Positions 36,620-44,834 are shown, counted from the first letter of the stretch. The stretch is DNA of 64,000 bases from AC-32 sp963746155 (GCA_963746155.1 CAVVAB010000010.1:248001-312000); one strand, 5' to 3'. A program made the numbers and translations. The notes: generated by a model not told the origin, from the letters alone.

Positions 36620-37225
36620 GTGCGTCTGCGAAACGGAATCCTTCCGCTCGTCGGCCTTGCTGCGTACTTCCTTCTCCTGCGCAGGCCCGTGCTGACATGG
36701 GGCGCGACGCACGCAGAGGCAGCGGCTCGACTACCCGGCGACGAGCTGCTCGTGGACGCGGACGGCATCGCGACCCGAGCCGTCGACGTCGCTGCCCCGC
36801 CGAGCGCAGTCTGGCCCTGGATCGCGCAGATGGGGCCGACGCCTCGCGGTGGCGCGTACACCTACGACTGGATCGAGAACCTGCTCGGCCTCGACATGCA
36901 CAGCGTCGAGCGCGTTCTGCCCGAGTTCCAGCACCCCGAGGTGGGCGACACGATCGGCTACGGGGCGAACCGGATGCGGGTCGAGCTGGTCGAGCCCGAG
37001 CGGGTGCTCGCGTGGCGATCCGAGGACGGCAACTGGGTCTGGACGTTCGTCCTCGACGACCGCGGCGGCGCCACGAGGCTTATCAGCCGCAACCGCTTCA
37101 GGCTGCCGACGCTCGCGGCGCGTCTCGGGATGCTCCTCATGGAGCCGGGGTCGCTGGTCATGGAGCGGAAGATGCTCCAGGGCATCAAGCGGCGGGCCGA
37201 GGCGCTCGCGTCACGCAGCGGGTGA
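36620..37225 (+). CDS. SRPBCC (START-like) family protein with N-terminal membrane helix
   Basis: This 201-residue protein (GTG start) opens with a hydrophobic segment (GILPLVGLAAYFLLL). A START/SRPBCC-like domain follows, with VAAPPSAVWPWIAQMGPTPR and VEPERVLAWRSEDGNWVWTF typical of this hydrophobic-ligand-binding fold. No ligand can be inferred. It converges on the TetR gene, overlapping its end by 15 bases. Confidence 0.75.
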   Translation: MRLRNGILPLVGLAAYFLLLRRPVLTWGATHAEAAARLPGDELLVDADGIATRAVDVAAPPSAVWPWIAQMGPTPRGGAYTYDWIENLLGLDMHSVERVLPEFQHPEVGDTIGYGANRMRVELVEPERVLAWRSEDGNWVWTFVLDDRGGATRLISRNRFRLPTLAARLGMLLMEPGSLVMERKMLQGIKRRAEALASRSG

Positions 37226-37895
37226 GGCGTCCCGGATCCGCTCGAGCCCGTCGAGGATCAGGTCGAGCCCGAACTCGAACTCGCTCGGAGCCTCCGGATC
37301 CGGGTCGCCCATGTGCTGGTGGGCGTGCTCGACGACGTACGGGTACTCCTCGGGCGAGATCTGGGTGAGGAAGCCCTCGGCCAGGTCCATCAGCTCCTCC
37401 CTGGTGTCGAACGGGAAGCTCACCTCCCAGAGCGTGAAGCCGGTGATGTGGCTGTCCAGCGCGTGGTAGGCGTGGTGCGTGAGGTCGGCCGAGAAGCCCG
37501 CCTCGCGCAGCGTCCGGAGCAGCTCCTCCATCCACGTCATCCGCGCGGGGATGATCCTCGGAGTCGAGTGCATGAGGCTCGCCGCCCACGGGTGCCGCAC
37601 GAGGACCTCGTGGGCGGAGATCGCGGTGTGGCGAACGGCCGCCTTCCAGTCGACTCCTCTGGGAGCGTTCTCGATCTCGCCCAGGACGAGGTCGACGATG
37701 CCCTCCTGGAGGTCGTCCTTGCTGGCGACGTGGTTGTAGAGCGACATTGCCTGCACGCCGAGCTCCTGTCCGAGCCGGCGCATGCTCAGCGACTCGAACC
37801 CGCTCTCGTCGGCCATGCGGACGGCCGCATCCAGCACCCGCTTCCGGGTCAAGCGGGAGTCGGGGCTCGGCGATCTGGTCTGCTTGCGTGGCCAT
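37211..37895 (-). CDS. TetR-family transcriptional regulator, one +1 frame break
   Basis: From ATG 37895 the N-terminus reads MATQADQIAEPRLP. One extra base near 37853 (sense CCG[C]TTG) shifts the frame, after which LTRKRVLDAAVRMADESGFE and LSMRRLGQELGVQAMSLYNH form a textbook TetR helix-turn-helix. The C-terminal domain resembles the TetR_C (tetracycline-repressor) class. An alternative start at 37852 would give a slightly shortened 213-residue protein without the shift. It is divergent from an MDR oxidoreductase; an inverted repeat in the gap is its likely operator. Confidence 0.88.
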
Positions 37896-37923
37896 CGTGT
37901 CGGGCGGAACCTACGGGTGACGC

Positions 37924-37969
37924 TTGACAGACTTACAGTGTACGTCTAGGCTGGCTTACGCTGTAAGTC
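37924..37969 (+). promoter_or_regulatory. Promoter with overlapping TetR-type operator
   Basis: TTGACA at 37924-37929 and TAGGCT at 37947-37952 are 17 bases apart. Overlapping them is an imperfect inverted repeat: GACTTACAGTGTA at 37930-37942 and TACGCTGTAAGTC at 37957-37969. Placement between divergent tetR and oxidoreductase genes fits repression of the latter, and perhaps autoregulation. Confidence 0.75.
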
Positions 37970-37988
37970 TTATCACAGGGAGGCGACG

Positions 37989-38993
37989 ATGTCCGTCCAG
38001 GCGCCAACGCGAAACTCGACGATGCGAGCGGCCGTCTACCACGAGTACGGCACACCCGAGGTCCTCGAGCTCCGGCAGCTCGACAAGCCGGTCCCGGTCG
38101 ACGACGAGGTGTTGGTGCGGGTGCGCGCAGCCGCCCTGAACCCGTTCGACTGGCACATGCTGACGGGCCTGCCCTACATCGCGCGCCTCGGAAACGGGCT
38201 CCGCAGGCCGAAGACCGAGCGGATCGGCGCCGACTTCGCCGGAACGGTGGAGGCGGTCGGCGCGAATGTGACGTCGTTCGAGCCTGGAGACGACGTCTTC
38301 GGCGTCAGAACCGGCGCCTTCGGCGAATACGTCTGCGTCGGCGAGGACGGGGCGATCGTCCCCAAGCCGGCCAACGCGACCTTCGAGCAGGCGGCCGCGG
38401 TCGGCGTCGCGGCGATCACCGCCCTGCAAGGCCTGCGCGACAAGGCGAGCGTCGGGGCCGGGAGCAACGTCCTGATCAACGGGGCATCCGGAGGCGTGGG
38501 CACGTTCGCCATCCAGATCGCCAAGTCGCTCGGAGCACACGTGACCGGTGTCTGCAGCCCGCCGAACGTGGACGTCGCCCGGTCGCTCGGAGCAGACCGC
38601 GTCATCGACTACACGAAGGACGACTTCACCCGGACCGACGACCGCTACGACGCGATCCTCGACATCCCAGGGAACCGGTCGTGGAAGGAGTGCAGGCGGA
38701 TCATGAGCCCGAACGCGACCCTCATCTGCGTCGGGGGACCGAAGACCAATCGCCTGTACGGGCCGCTGGGCAAGTGGCTTCCGGACCGACTCGCCTCCGT
38801 GTTCACGAGCCAGAACGTCGCGATCTTCGTCGCGAAGCCCGACAAGGACGACCTGGCGACTCTTGGAGCGCTCATCGAAGCCGGAAGCGTGACGTCGGTG
38901 ATCGACAGGCAGTACGAGCTGGGCGACCTGGGCGACGCTCTCAACTACCTCGCACAGGGACACGCTCGCGGCAAGGTGGTCATCACCGTCTGA
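37989..38993 (+). CDS. MDR-family NAD(P)-dependent oxidoreductase (quinone-reductase type)
   Basis: This 334-residue protein of the medium-chain dehydrogenase/reductase family begins MSVQAPTRNSTMRAAVYHEY. The nucleotide motif GASGGVGTFAIQIAKSLGAH lies near residue 160. FDWHMLTGLPYIARLG replaces the zinc-binding segment, so it is probably the zinc-free quinone-oxidoreductase/NADPH-dependent reductase type. It is expected to be induced when the divergent TetR regulator binds its ligand. Substrate unknown. Confidence 0.88.
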   Translation: MSVQAPTRNSTMRAAVYHEYGTPEVLELRQLDKPVPVDDEVLVRVRAAALNPFDWHMLTGLPYIARLGNGLRRPKTERIGADFAGTVEAVGANVTSFEPGDDVFGVRTGAFGEYVCVGEDGAIVPKPANATFEQAAAVGVAAITALQGLRDKASVGAGSNVLINGASGGVGTFAIQIAKSLGAHVTGVCSPPNVDVARSLGADRVIDYTKDDFTRTDDRYDAILDIPGNRSWKECRRIMSPNATLICVGGPKTNRLYGPLGKWLPDRLASVFTSQNVAIFVAKPDKDDLATLGALIEAGSVTSVIDRQYELGDLGDALNYLAQGHARGKVVITV

Positions 38994-39019
38994 GAGCCGC
39001 TACCCGGTAGATTCGGGCA

Positions 39020-39766
39020 GTGGACGCCGAGGACGGCTACTTCGACGAGCCTGTCGCCGCGAGGTACGACAAGTCAGCAGCCGAGATGTTCGAGCCGGCC
39101 GCCGTCGACCCGGTCGTGGACTTCCTCGCCGGGCTCGCCGGCGAGGGGCGCGCGCTCGAGCTCGGGATCGGAACCGGCCGCATCGCCCTGCCGCTGGCGC
39201 GGCGAGGAGTCGCGGTGCATGGAATCGAGCTCTCGAACGCGATGGCTGCGAGGCTGCGCGAGAAGCCGGGCGGCGATGAGGTCGGCGTCACGATCGGCGA
39301 CTTCGCGACCACGACCGTGGACGGTGCGTTCTCGGTCGCCTACGTCGTCTTCAACACGATCATGAACCTGACCAGGCAGGCCGAGCAGGTCGCCTGCTTC
39401 CGCAACGTCGCCGCGCATCTCGAGCCGGGCGGCTGCTTCGTCGTCGAGGTGATGGTCCCCTTCTATTTTCACAGCACCGGACTAGCGGTCCCGCCCGGCG
39501 ACACCTTTCGCGTCTTCGACTCGAGCGAGACGCACTGGGGGATCGACGAGTACGACGTCGCGAACCAGGGCCTCGTCTCGCACCACTTCGACCTCGCCGA
39601 CGGGCGCTTCGAGCTCCTCTCGATGCCGTTCCGCTACGTGTGGCCTGCCGAGCTCGACCTGATGGCGGAGCTCGCCGGCATGCGGCTGCGCGAGCGCTGG
39701 AGCGGCTGGCAGCGAGAGCCGTTCACCGGGAAGAGCCGCCAGCACGTCTCGGTCTGGGAGAAATGA
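39020..39766 (+). CDS. Class I SAM-dependent methyltransferase
   Basis: This 248-residue protein (GTG start) shows motif I as ALELGIGTGRIALPLARRGV, acidic residue E in HGIELSNAM and motif post-I DFATTTVDGAFSVAYVVF. The C-terminal half is a beta-rich substrate-binding part with RYVWPAELDLMAELAGMRL. No methyl acceptor can be named. Confidence 0.85.
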   Translation: MDAEDGYFDEPVAARYDKSAAEMFEPAAVDPVVDFLAGLAGEGRALELGIGTGRIALPLARRGVAVHGIELSNAMAARLREKPGGDEVGVTIGDFATTTVDGAFSVAYVVFNTIMNLTRQAEQVACFRNVAAHLEPGGCFVVEVMVPFYFHSTGLAVPPGDTFRVFDSSETHWGIDEYDVANQGLVSHHFDLADGRFELLSMPFRYVWPAELDLMAELAGMRLRERWSGWQREPFTGKSRQHVSVWEK

Positions 39767-39769
39767 AAA

Positions 39770-39790
39770 GGGCCGGCTCAGCGCCGGCCC
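39770..39790 (+). terminator. GC-rich hairpin after methyltransferase
   Basis: GGGCCGGC-TCAGC-GCCGGCCC directly follows the stop of the methyltransferase gene. There is no T-run after it. A second perfect hairpin, ACGAAACGGCCC-AA-GGGCCGTTTCGT, follows at 39811-39836. Confidence 0.6.
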
Positions 39791-39955
39791 GATTCGATGA
39801 CCCTGGACGGACGAAACGGCCCAAGGGCCGTTTCGTACGAGGGGGATGGGGAGGTGGGTCGCCCTAGGTATCGGCCTCGCCGCGAGCGGCTGTGTCCCCC
39901 TTTTGAGTGAACTCGCGTGGCCTGCCGCGTGGGGTCGCGCGCCTACACTGGCCGT

Positions 39956-40721
39956 GTGGCGACCACGACTCCGGCCCTCGTTCGGCTGCACCGCGGCTAC
40001 GTGCGCGTGAGCGGTCCCGAGGCCGCGCGATTTTGTGGAGCGGATGGTCTCGAACGAGGTCGTGACCCTGGAGCCGGGCGGCGCTTGTCTGGCGTTGCTG
40101 CTGACACCGAAGAGCCGGATCGTCGCGCCGCTTCGCGTCGTCCGCGAAGGACCCGACGCGTTCCTGCTGATCACCGAGGCTGAGCTTGCCGAGACCGTTG
40201 CGTCGACCTTGCTTCGCGCGCGGTTCGCGGCAAGGTGCGAGATCTCGGTCGAGCCGCTTTCCGGTGTCCTGCACTTCACCGACCCGGGCGGCGGGGTGCC
40301 CAACGGCGACTACGGCGTCGAGGCCTGGGAGACGTGGGGCGCCGAGCAGCCGGAGGCGCCCGACGCCGAGGAGCTCGAAGCGCTTCGGATCGAGGCCGGC
40401 ACGCCTCGCTGGGGCAGCGAGATCGACGAGACGATCCTCCCGGCCGAGGCGGGGCTGGACGAGACGCACGTCTCCTTCACGAAGGGCTGCTACCCGGGCC
40501 AGGAGCCGATCGCGCGGCTGCACTACCGCGGCCGGCCGAACCGCCGCCTGCGCGTGCTCGAGGTGGCGGATGCCGAGCCCGGCGACGAGATCGTCCTCGG
40601 CGAGAAGGTCGTCGGACGGGTGACGAGCGCGGTCCCCGGCCGGGCTCTCGGCTATGTCCGTCGGGAGGTTCCTGACGACGCCGTGCTCGAGATCGACGGC
40701 GCGGAGGCCCGGCTACACTGA
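39956..40721 (+). CDS. YgfZ/GcvT-like folate-binding protein, one +1 frame break
   Basis: The GTG at 39956 opens TTTPALVRLHRGYVRVSGPE. One extra T in TTTT at 40031-40034 shifts the frame, after which ERMVSNEVVTLEPGGACLAL continues to the stop at 40721. The diagnostic YgfZ motif is present as KGCYPGQEPIARLHYRG (K-G-C-Y-x-G-Q-E). Such proteins help Fe-S cluster assembly or repair with folate. Length after repair is about 254 residues. The last four codons are part of a sequence duplicated before tRNA-Arg. Confidence 0.88.
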
Positions 40722-40759
40722 CCGGCCAGAAGCGCCCGTAGCTCAGGGGATAGAGCGCT
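40708..40759 (+). repeat. Duplicated segment: ygfZ tail plus 5' half of tRNA-Arg
   Basis: CCCGGCTACACTG (40708-40720) and the first 28 bases of tRNA-Arg (40732-40759) recur at 40888-40900 and 40909-40936. Here the tRNA sequence stops after position 28 and is followed by unrelated hairpin-rich DNA. The half tRNA has no anticodon loop or T arm and cannot be functional. Confidence 0.85.
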
Positions 40760-40766
40760 CCTTCAT

Positions 40767-40861
40767 CGGGAAAAGTCCGGCCGCTTCGCGGCCATGACGA
40801 CTTTCCCGAGTAGTTTTTCCGTCTGCCGTCAGGAGCCGCAGCCGCGCATGTCGGCTGCGGC
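40767..40861 (+). other. Hairpin-rich insert between the two tRNA-Arg copies
   Basis: Three stems can be drawn. An outer CGGGAAAAGTC/GACTTTCCCG (40767-40808, one bulge) encloses GGCCGC-TTC-GCGGCC (40779-40793) and is followed by TTTTT at 40814-40818. A second perfect 10-bp hairpin, GCCGCAGCCG-N7-CGGCTGCGGC, spans 40835-40861. The first could terminate ygfZ transcripts. No protein frame here is convincing. Confidence 0.7.
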
Positions 40862-40908
40862 GGCGGACAGGTTGGGGCTCAATCCGGCCCGGCTACACTG
40901 CTCCGGAC

Positions 40909-40981
40909 GCGCCCGTAGCTCAGGGGATAGAGCGCTGCCCTGCGGAGGCAGAGGTCGCAAGTTCGAATCTTGCCGGGCGCA
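40909..40981 (+). tRNA. tRNA-Arg, anticodon GCG
   Basis: The 73-base cloverleaf is complete: acceptor GCGCCCG/CGGGCGC, D stem GCTC/GAGC, anticodon stem CTGCC/GGCAG with loop CTGCGGA, T stem GCAAG/CTTGC with TTCGAAT loop, discriminator A. Anticodon GCG reads CGC (and CGU). A at position 20 and C at 35 are arginine identity elements. CCA is not encoded. Bacteria usually read CGN with anticodon ACG edited to ICG, so G34 is unusual. Confidence 0.93.
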
Positions 40982-41061
40982 TGAAGTTCAGGTCAGCGCC
41001 ACGCAGTCCAGCCGTGGCGTGTCTTCGCCACAAAGATGTGAGCGAAGCTCAGGGACGCCGC

Positions 41062-41779
41062 TGTACGCCGCCTCGACGAGAAACTGACGGCTTCGAGAAC
41101 CTCGAGATGGTCGGCCGTCTCTACCACCTGCGGCCGAGCGCGCTCGCGCGCGCGGGCGCGCGAGCTCCTCGTCCTCGTTCGATCTCTCCGAGGCCGGCGA
41201 CCGCCTCGTCGGCACGTACTCCGGCGGGATGCGCCGGCGCCTCGACCTCGCGGCAGCGCTCCTTGCCAGGCCGCCGGTCCTGTTCCTCGACGAGCCGACA
41301 ACCGGCCTCGACATCCGCAGCCGCATCGACGCTGTGGAACGCGATCGAGGCGCTCGTCGCGGAGGGGACGACGGTGCTGCTGACCACGCAGGACCTGGCC
41401 GAGGCCGACCGGCTCGCCGATCGCATCGCCGTGATCGACCATGGCCTGGTGATCGCGGAGGGCACGCCGGACGAGCTCAAGACCCAGGTCGGCGGCGAGC
41501 GGCTCGACATCCACCTCTGTGACGGCGGTCGCGGCGAGGAGGCCCTCGGCGTCCTTTCCTCGATCGCCAGCGACCACCCATTTCTCGAGGACGGCTCGGT
41601 GCGCGTTCCCGTCGCCGAGCGCCGAGGGACGATGGCCGACGCGGTCCGCCGGCTGGACGACGCCGGGATCGCGATCGACGACATCTCCGTCAGCACCCCG
41701 ACACTGGACGACGTCTTCCTCGAACCTGACCGGGCGGCCCGCCGAGCCGGAGGCCGAGGACGGCGGAGGTGCAAGCCCG
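41062..41779 (+). pseudogene. 5'-truncated DrrA-type ABC exporter ATPase, several frame breaks
   Basis: The conserved path reads DEKLT, FENLEMVGRLYHL, the ABC signature YSGGMRRRLDLAAALLARP, Walker B PVLFLDEPTTGLDI and WNAIEALVAEGTTVLLTTQ. It ends in the DrrA-type regulatory domain (DDISVSTPTLDDVFL). The Walker A half is absent; homology begins about 80 bases after tRNA-Arg. Single-base insertions are placed near 41154, 41177, 41331 and 41722. The loss of the 5' end next to a tRNA suggests a rearrangement point. Confidence 0.82.
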
Positions 41780-42552
41780 GTGACGGCGCTTCGCTACGGG
41801 ATCTCCGACACCCTCGTGCTCGCGAAGCGGAGCCTGCTGCGCATCCCGCGGCAGCCGGACCTGCTAGTCGGCTTCACCGTCCAGCCGATCCTCTTCGTCC
41901 TGCTGTTCGTGTACGTCTGGGCGGGGCGATCCAGACCCCGGGCTTCGACTACGTCGACTACCTGATGCCCGGGATCATCGTCCAGTCGATCGCCTTCGGC
42001 GGCTTCGTGACGGCGCTCGGGCTGGCGGACGACCTCAAGAAGGGCCTGATGGACAGGTTCCGCTCGTTGCGGAAGACCCGCTCGGCGCTGCTGACCGGGC
42101 GGACGCTCGGCGACGTCGCGCACCAACATCTTCTAGCTTGTCGCGATGTTCACCGTCGGGCTGCTCATCGGCTTCAACTTCTCGAGCAGCGTCGGCGAGG
42201 ACGATTGCCGGGATCGCGCTGCTCTTGGTGATCGGCTACGTTCGCGTGGGTCCACGCCTTCATCGGCCTCTCGTCGTCCTCGCCGGAGGCCTCGAACGCG
42301 TGGGGGTTCACGATCCTCTTCCCGGTCACCTTCGTCTCGTCGGCGTTCGTTCCCGTCGATTCGATGCCGAGCTGGCTCCAGCCGATCGCGGCGCACAATC
42401 CGTTCACGTACATGGTGAACGCGGCCCGCGCGCTGTTCCTCGGCATCCCGGCCGGCGACCACGTGTGGCTGGCGCTCGTTTGGACGCTCGCGATCATTGC
42501 CGTCTTCGCGCCGCTCTCGGCGTGGCGCTATCGCCGCGTCGTGACCCAGTAG
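41780..42552 (+). pseudogene. DrrB-type ABC exporter permease, several frame breaks
   Basis: Following frames, this is an ABC-2 type permease. It runs from VTALRYGISDTLVLAKRSLL through FTVQPILFVLLFVYV, FDYVDYLMPGIIVQSIAFGG and ADDLKKGLMDRFRSLRKTRS to IAAHNPFTYMVNAARALFLG. A -1 event near 41918, insertions near 42121, 42200 and 42240, and an in-frame TAG at 42134 interrupt it. It pairs with the truncated ATPase upstream; with that half missing the exporter cannot work as it stands. Confidence 0.78.
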
Positions 42553-42631
42553 CTGGGTTCGCCCGCTCAAATTGCCTTCATGTCGAGCCTCGTCTACCCT
42601 GTGGCGGTCCAGCGACGGAAGGAGGTTCGAC

Positions 42632-42676
42632 ATGACTGAGCTGTTCACTCGCCGAGCCTCCGGACGCGCTCGCTAG
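42632..42676 (+). CDS. Putative 14-residue leader peptide upstream of rsgA
   Basis: ATG at 42632, preceded by GGAAGGAGG, opens MTELFTRRASGRAR followed by TAG. Four of 14 residues are arginine. It is followed by an intrinsic terminator and then rsgA, the arrangement of a translation-coupled attenuator. No experimental family is known to me; function is inferred from layout. Confidence 0.5.
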   Translation: MTELFTRRASGRAR

Positions 42677-42703
42677 CTCTTCGCGACTCCTGAGGCTCGA
42701 TCC

Positions 42704-42724
42704 GCGCCCGGAAGGGCGCTTTTT
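42704..42724 (+). terminator. Intrinsic terminator or attenuator before rsgA
   Basis: GCGCCC-GGAA-GGGCGC followed by TTTTT lies 28 bases after the leader ORF stop and 26 bases before the rsgA start. It may simply end upstream transcripts, but the ribosome site and short ORF before it make attenuation possible. Confidence 0.85.
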
Positions 42725-42749
42725 CGTTCCCAAGTCAAAGGAGATTGCG

Positions 42750-43793
42750 TTGAACCTGCAAGACCTCGGCTGGGACGCCTTCTTCGCGGACGCGTTCCGG
42801 CCCTACGAGAACGACAACCTGATTCCGGCGCGCGTCGCCGCGCGCCACCACGGGCCGTGCGAGCTCCTGACCGAGCTCGGCCGGCTCGGCGGAGTTCCCG
42901 CCGGAAAGCTCGGCGACGACGAGCTGCCCGCGGTCGGCGACTGGGTCGCGGCGAGGCCGCTCGACGGCGAGCGCAAGGCGGTGATCGAGGCGGTGCTACC
43001 GCGCCGCTCGGCGTTCACGCGCAAGGAGGCGGGGCGACAGACCGTCGTGCAGGTCGTCGCGGCGAACGTGGACACCGTGTTCCTCGTGACCGCGTTCGGC
43101 GGCGACCTCAACCCGCGGCGGCTCGAGCGGTACCTGACCTCCGCCTGGGACAGCGGCTCCACCCCGGTGATCGTCGCGAACAAGGTCGACGTCGCCGACG
43201 ACCCTGCGTTCGAGCTGGCCGAGGTCGAGTCGGTCGCGCTCGGCGTTCCGCTGATCGCGCTCAGCGCCGAGACCGGCGAGGGCCTCGACGGGCTCGAGCC
43301 GTATCTCGAGCCTGGCCGGACGATCGCGCTGCTCGGCTCGTCGGGAGTCGGCAAGTCCACGCTGGTGAACCGGCTCGCGGGGCGCGAGCTGCTCGTCACG
43401 CGGGAGATCAGCTCGAACGGCCGCGGGCGGCACACGACGACGCACCGCGAGCTCGTGCCGCTTCCGACGGGCGCCCTGCTGATCGACACGCCCGGGATGC
43501 GCGAGCTGCAGCTCTGGGCCGACGAGGAGGTGCTCGACAGCACGTTCACGGAGATCGCCGAGCTCGCGGGCGACTGTCGCTTCGGCGATTGCTCCCACGA
43601 GCACGAGCCCGGGTGTGCGGTCAAGGCGGCCATCGCCGACGGGTCGCTTCCGTCCGAGCGGTTCGCGAGCTACCGGAAGCTTCTGCGGGAGCTGCGGGCG
43701 CTCGAGATCCGCAAGGACGCGCGGCTGCAGTCCGAGGCACGCAAGGAGAGGCGACGCTTCAGCAGGAGGATGCGCAAGAGTTCGTATTCCTAG
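42750..43793 (+). CDS. rsgA: Ribosome small-subunit maturation GTPase RsgA
   Basis: RsgA (347 residues, TTG start with AAAGGAG upstream) is a circularly permuted GTPase that checks late 30S assembly. The permuted order G4-G5-G1-G3 is visible: NKVDVADD, LSAETGEG, GSSGVGKSTLVNRL, then DTPGMREL. The C-terminal zinc motif shows CRFGDCSHEHEPGC. An N-terminal OB-like domain precedes. The frame is intact. Confidence 0.94.
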   Translation: MNLQDLGWDAFFADAFRPYENDNLIPARVAARHHGPCELLTELGRLGGVPAGKLGDDELPAVGDWVAARPLDGERKAVIEAVLPRRSAFTRKEAGRQTVVQVVAANVDTVFLVTAFGGDLNPRRLERYLTSAWDSGSTPVIVANKVDVADDPAFELAEVESVALGVPLIALSAETGEGLDGLEPYLEPGRTIALLGSSGVGKSTLVNRLAGRELLVTREISSNGRGRHTTTHRELVPLPTGALLIDTPGMRELQLWADEEVLDSTFTEIAELAGDCRFGDCSHEHEPGCAVKAAIADGSLPSERFASYRKLLRELRALEIRKDARLQSEARKERRRFSRRMRKSSYS

Positions 43794-43843
43794 ATCTCGA
43801 CAGGAGGCCACTATCGCTCTGCAGTTCCGACAGTGTGGTAGAC

Positions 43844-43870
43844 GGCCGTACCGGCGAAGCCGGCACGGCC
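43844..43870 (+). terminator. GC-rich hairpin between rsgA and the ABC transporter genes
   Basis: GGCCGTACCGGC-GAA-GCCGGCACGGCC forms a 12-bp stem with one A-C mismatch and is followed by TCTCGG without a clear T-run. It separates rsgA from livH. Confidence 0.6.
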
Positions 43871-43901
43871 TCTCGGTCGGCGTCGCAAGCGAGCGCCTCC
43901 G

Positions 43902-44834
43902 GTGACGATCGCGCTTCAGGTGCTCGTATCCGGCCTCGCGGCCGGCGGCGTCTACGGGCTCTTCGCGGCCGGGTACTCGCTCATGTACCGGCTGACCGGG
44001 ATCGTGAACTTCGCGTTCGGCGACCTCGTCGGGCTCGGCGTGTTCGCCACGCTCCTCGTGCTCGCGGGCACGAGACCCGTGACGCAGTCGGGAGCGCACG
44101 AGCCGCGCTTCCTCGCCGCGCTCCTCGTCGGGCTGATCGTCTGTATCGCGGCCGGAGTGGCCACCTACGTGGGGCTCGTCCAGCCCTACCTCGCGCGCGG
44201 GTCGACGATCGGCTGGGTCGCGGGAACGGCGGCCGTCGCCTTTGCGATCCGGGCGGTGATCGGCGCGACCTTCCAGCGGTCGAGCTACGTCTTCCCTGAC
44301 CCGCTGCCGTTCCACCGCGTCGGAAACTCCGGATTCATCAAGATCGCCGGCGCTCAGGTCCAGGCACGCGCCTTCTTCGTGATCGGCCTGGCACTGGCGC
44401 TCGCGCTCGGGTCGGCGTGGCTGCTCGAGCGGAGCCGCTTCGGGCGCGCGCTGCGCGCGGTCTCCGACGACGCCGAGGGAGCGCGCATCGTCGGCGTTCC
44501 GGTCGACGTCGTCGTCGCACTTGCCTTCGGGCTCGCGGGCGCGCTGGCGATGCTCGCTGCGATCGCGGCCGCTCCCGGAGAGGCGGTCAACGCCAACACC
44601 GGCACGTTGCTCGGCGTGAAAGGGCTGATCGCCGCACTGGCGGTTCGGTTCGGGCCGCCGCTGTGGGCGTTCGCGGCCGGGCTCGTGCTCGGGATCGTCG
44701 AGGCGGCGATCGCGAACGTGCATCTCGGCTCGTGGCAGCTCGGCCCTTCCTACCGCGAGGTGCTGCCGCTGCTCTTCGTGCTTGTGCTGATTGCGGTCTG
44801 GCCGTCGAGCGAGGCGCTCGAGGAGCGCGAGTGA
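43902..44834 (+). CDS. livH: Branched-chain amino-acid type ABC transporter permease (LivH)
   Basis: This 310-residue membrane permease (GTG start) belongs to the HAAT importer family. VSGLAAGGVYGLFAAGYSLM and LTGIVNFAFGDLVGLG are typical of the LivH N-terminus, and LRAVSDDAEGARIVGVPVD is the cytoplasmic coupling (EAA-like) loop. Its stop overlaps the GTG of the livM-livG gene (GTGA). Specificity for branched-chain amino acids is only the family default. Confidence 0.92.
   Translation: MTIALQVLVSGLAAGGVYGLFAAGYSLMYRLTGIVNFAFGDLVGLGVFATLLVLAGTRPVTQSGAHEPRFLAALLVGLIVCIAAGVATYVGLVQPYLARGSTIGWVAGTAAVAFAIRAVIGATFQRSSYVFPDPLPFHRVGNSGFIKIAGAQVQARAFFVIGLALALALGSAWLLERSRFGRALRAVSDDAEGARIVGVPVDVVVALAFGLAGALAMLAAIAAAPGEAVNANTGTLLGVKGLIAALAVRFGPPLWAFAAGLVLGIVEAAIANVHLGSWQLGPSYREVLPLLFVLVLIAVWPSSEALEERE

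Noticed and set aside
34808..36712. 634-codon open frame antisense to groEL
   Set aside because: It mirrors groEL codon periodicity in very GC-rich DNA, has low-complexity Arg/Leu/Asp content and no recognisable domain.
40732..40759. A second tRNA-Arg gene
   Set aside because: Only the first 28 bases match; no anticodon loop or T arm can be formed from what follows.
40794..41087. 97-codon open frame across the tRNA-Arg gene
   Set aside because: It reads through the tRNA and hairpin insert and has no ribosome site or domain.
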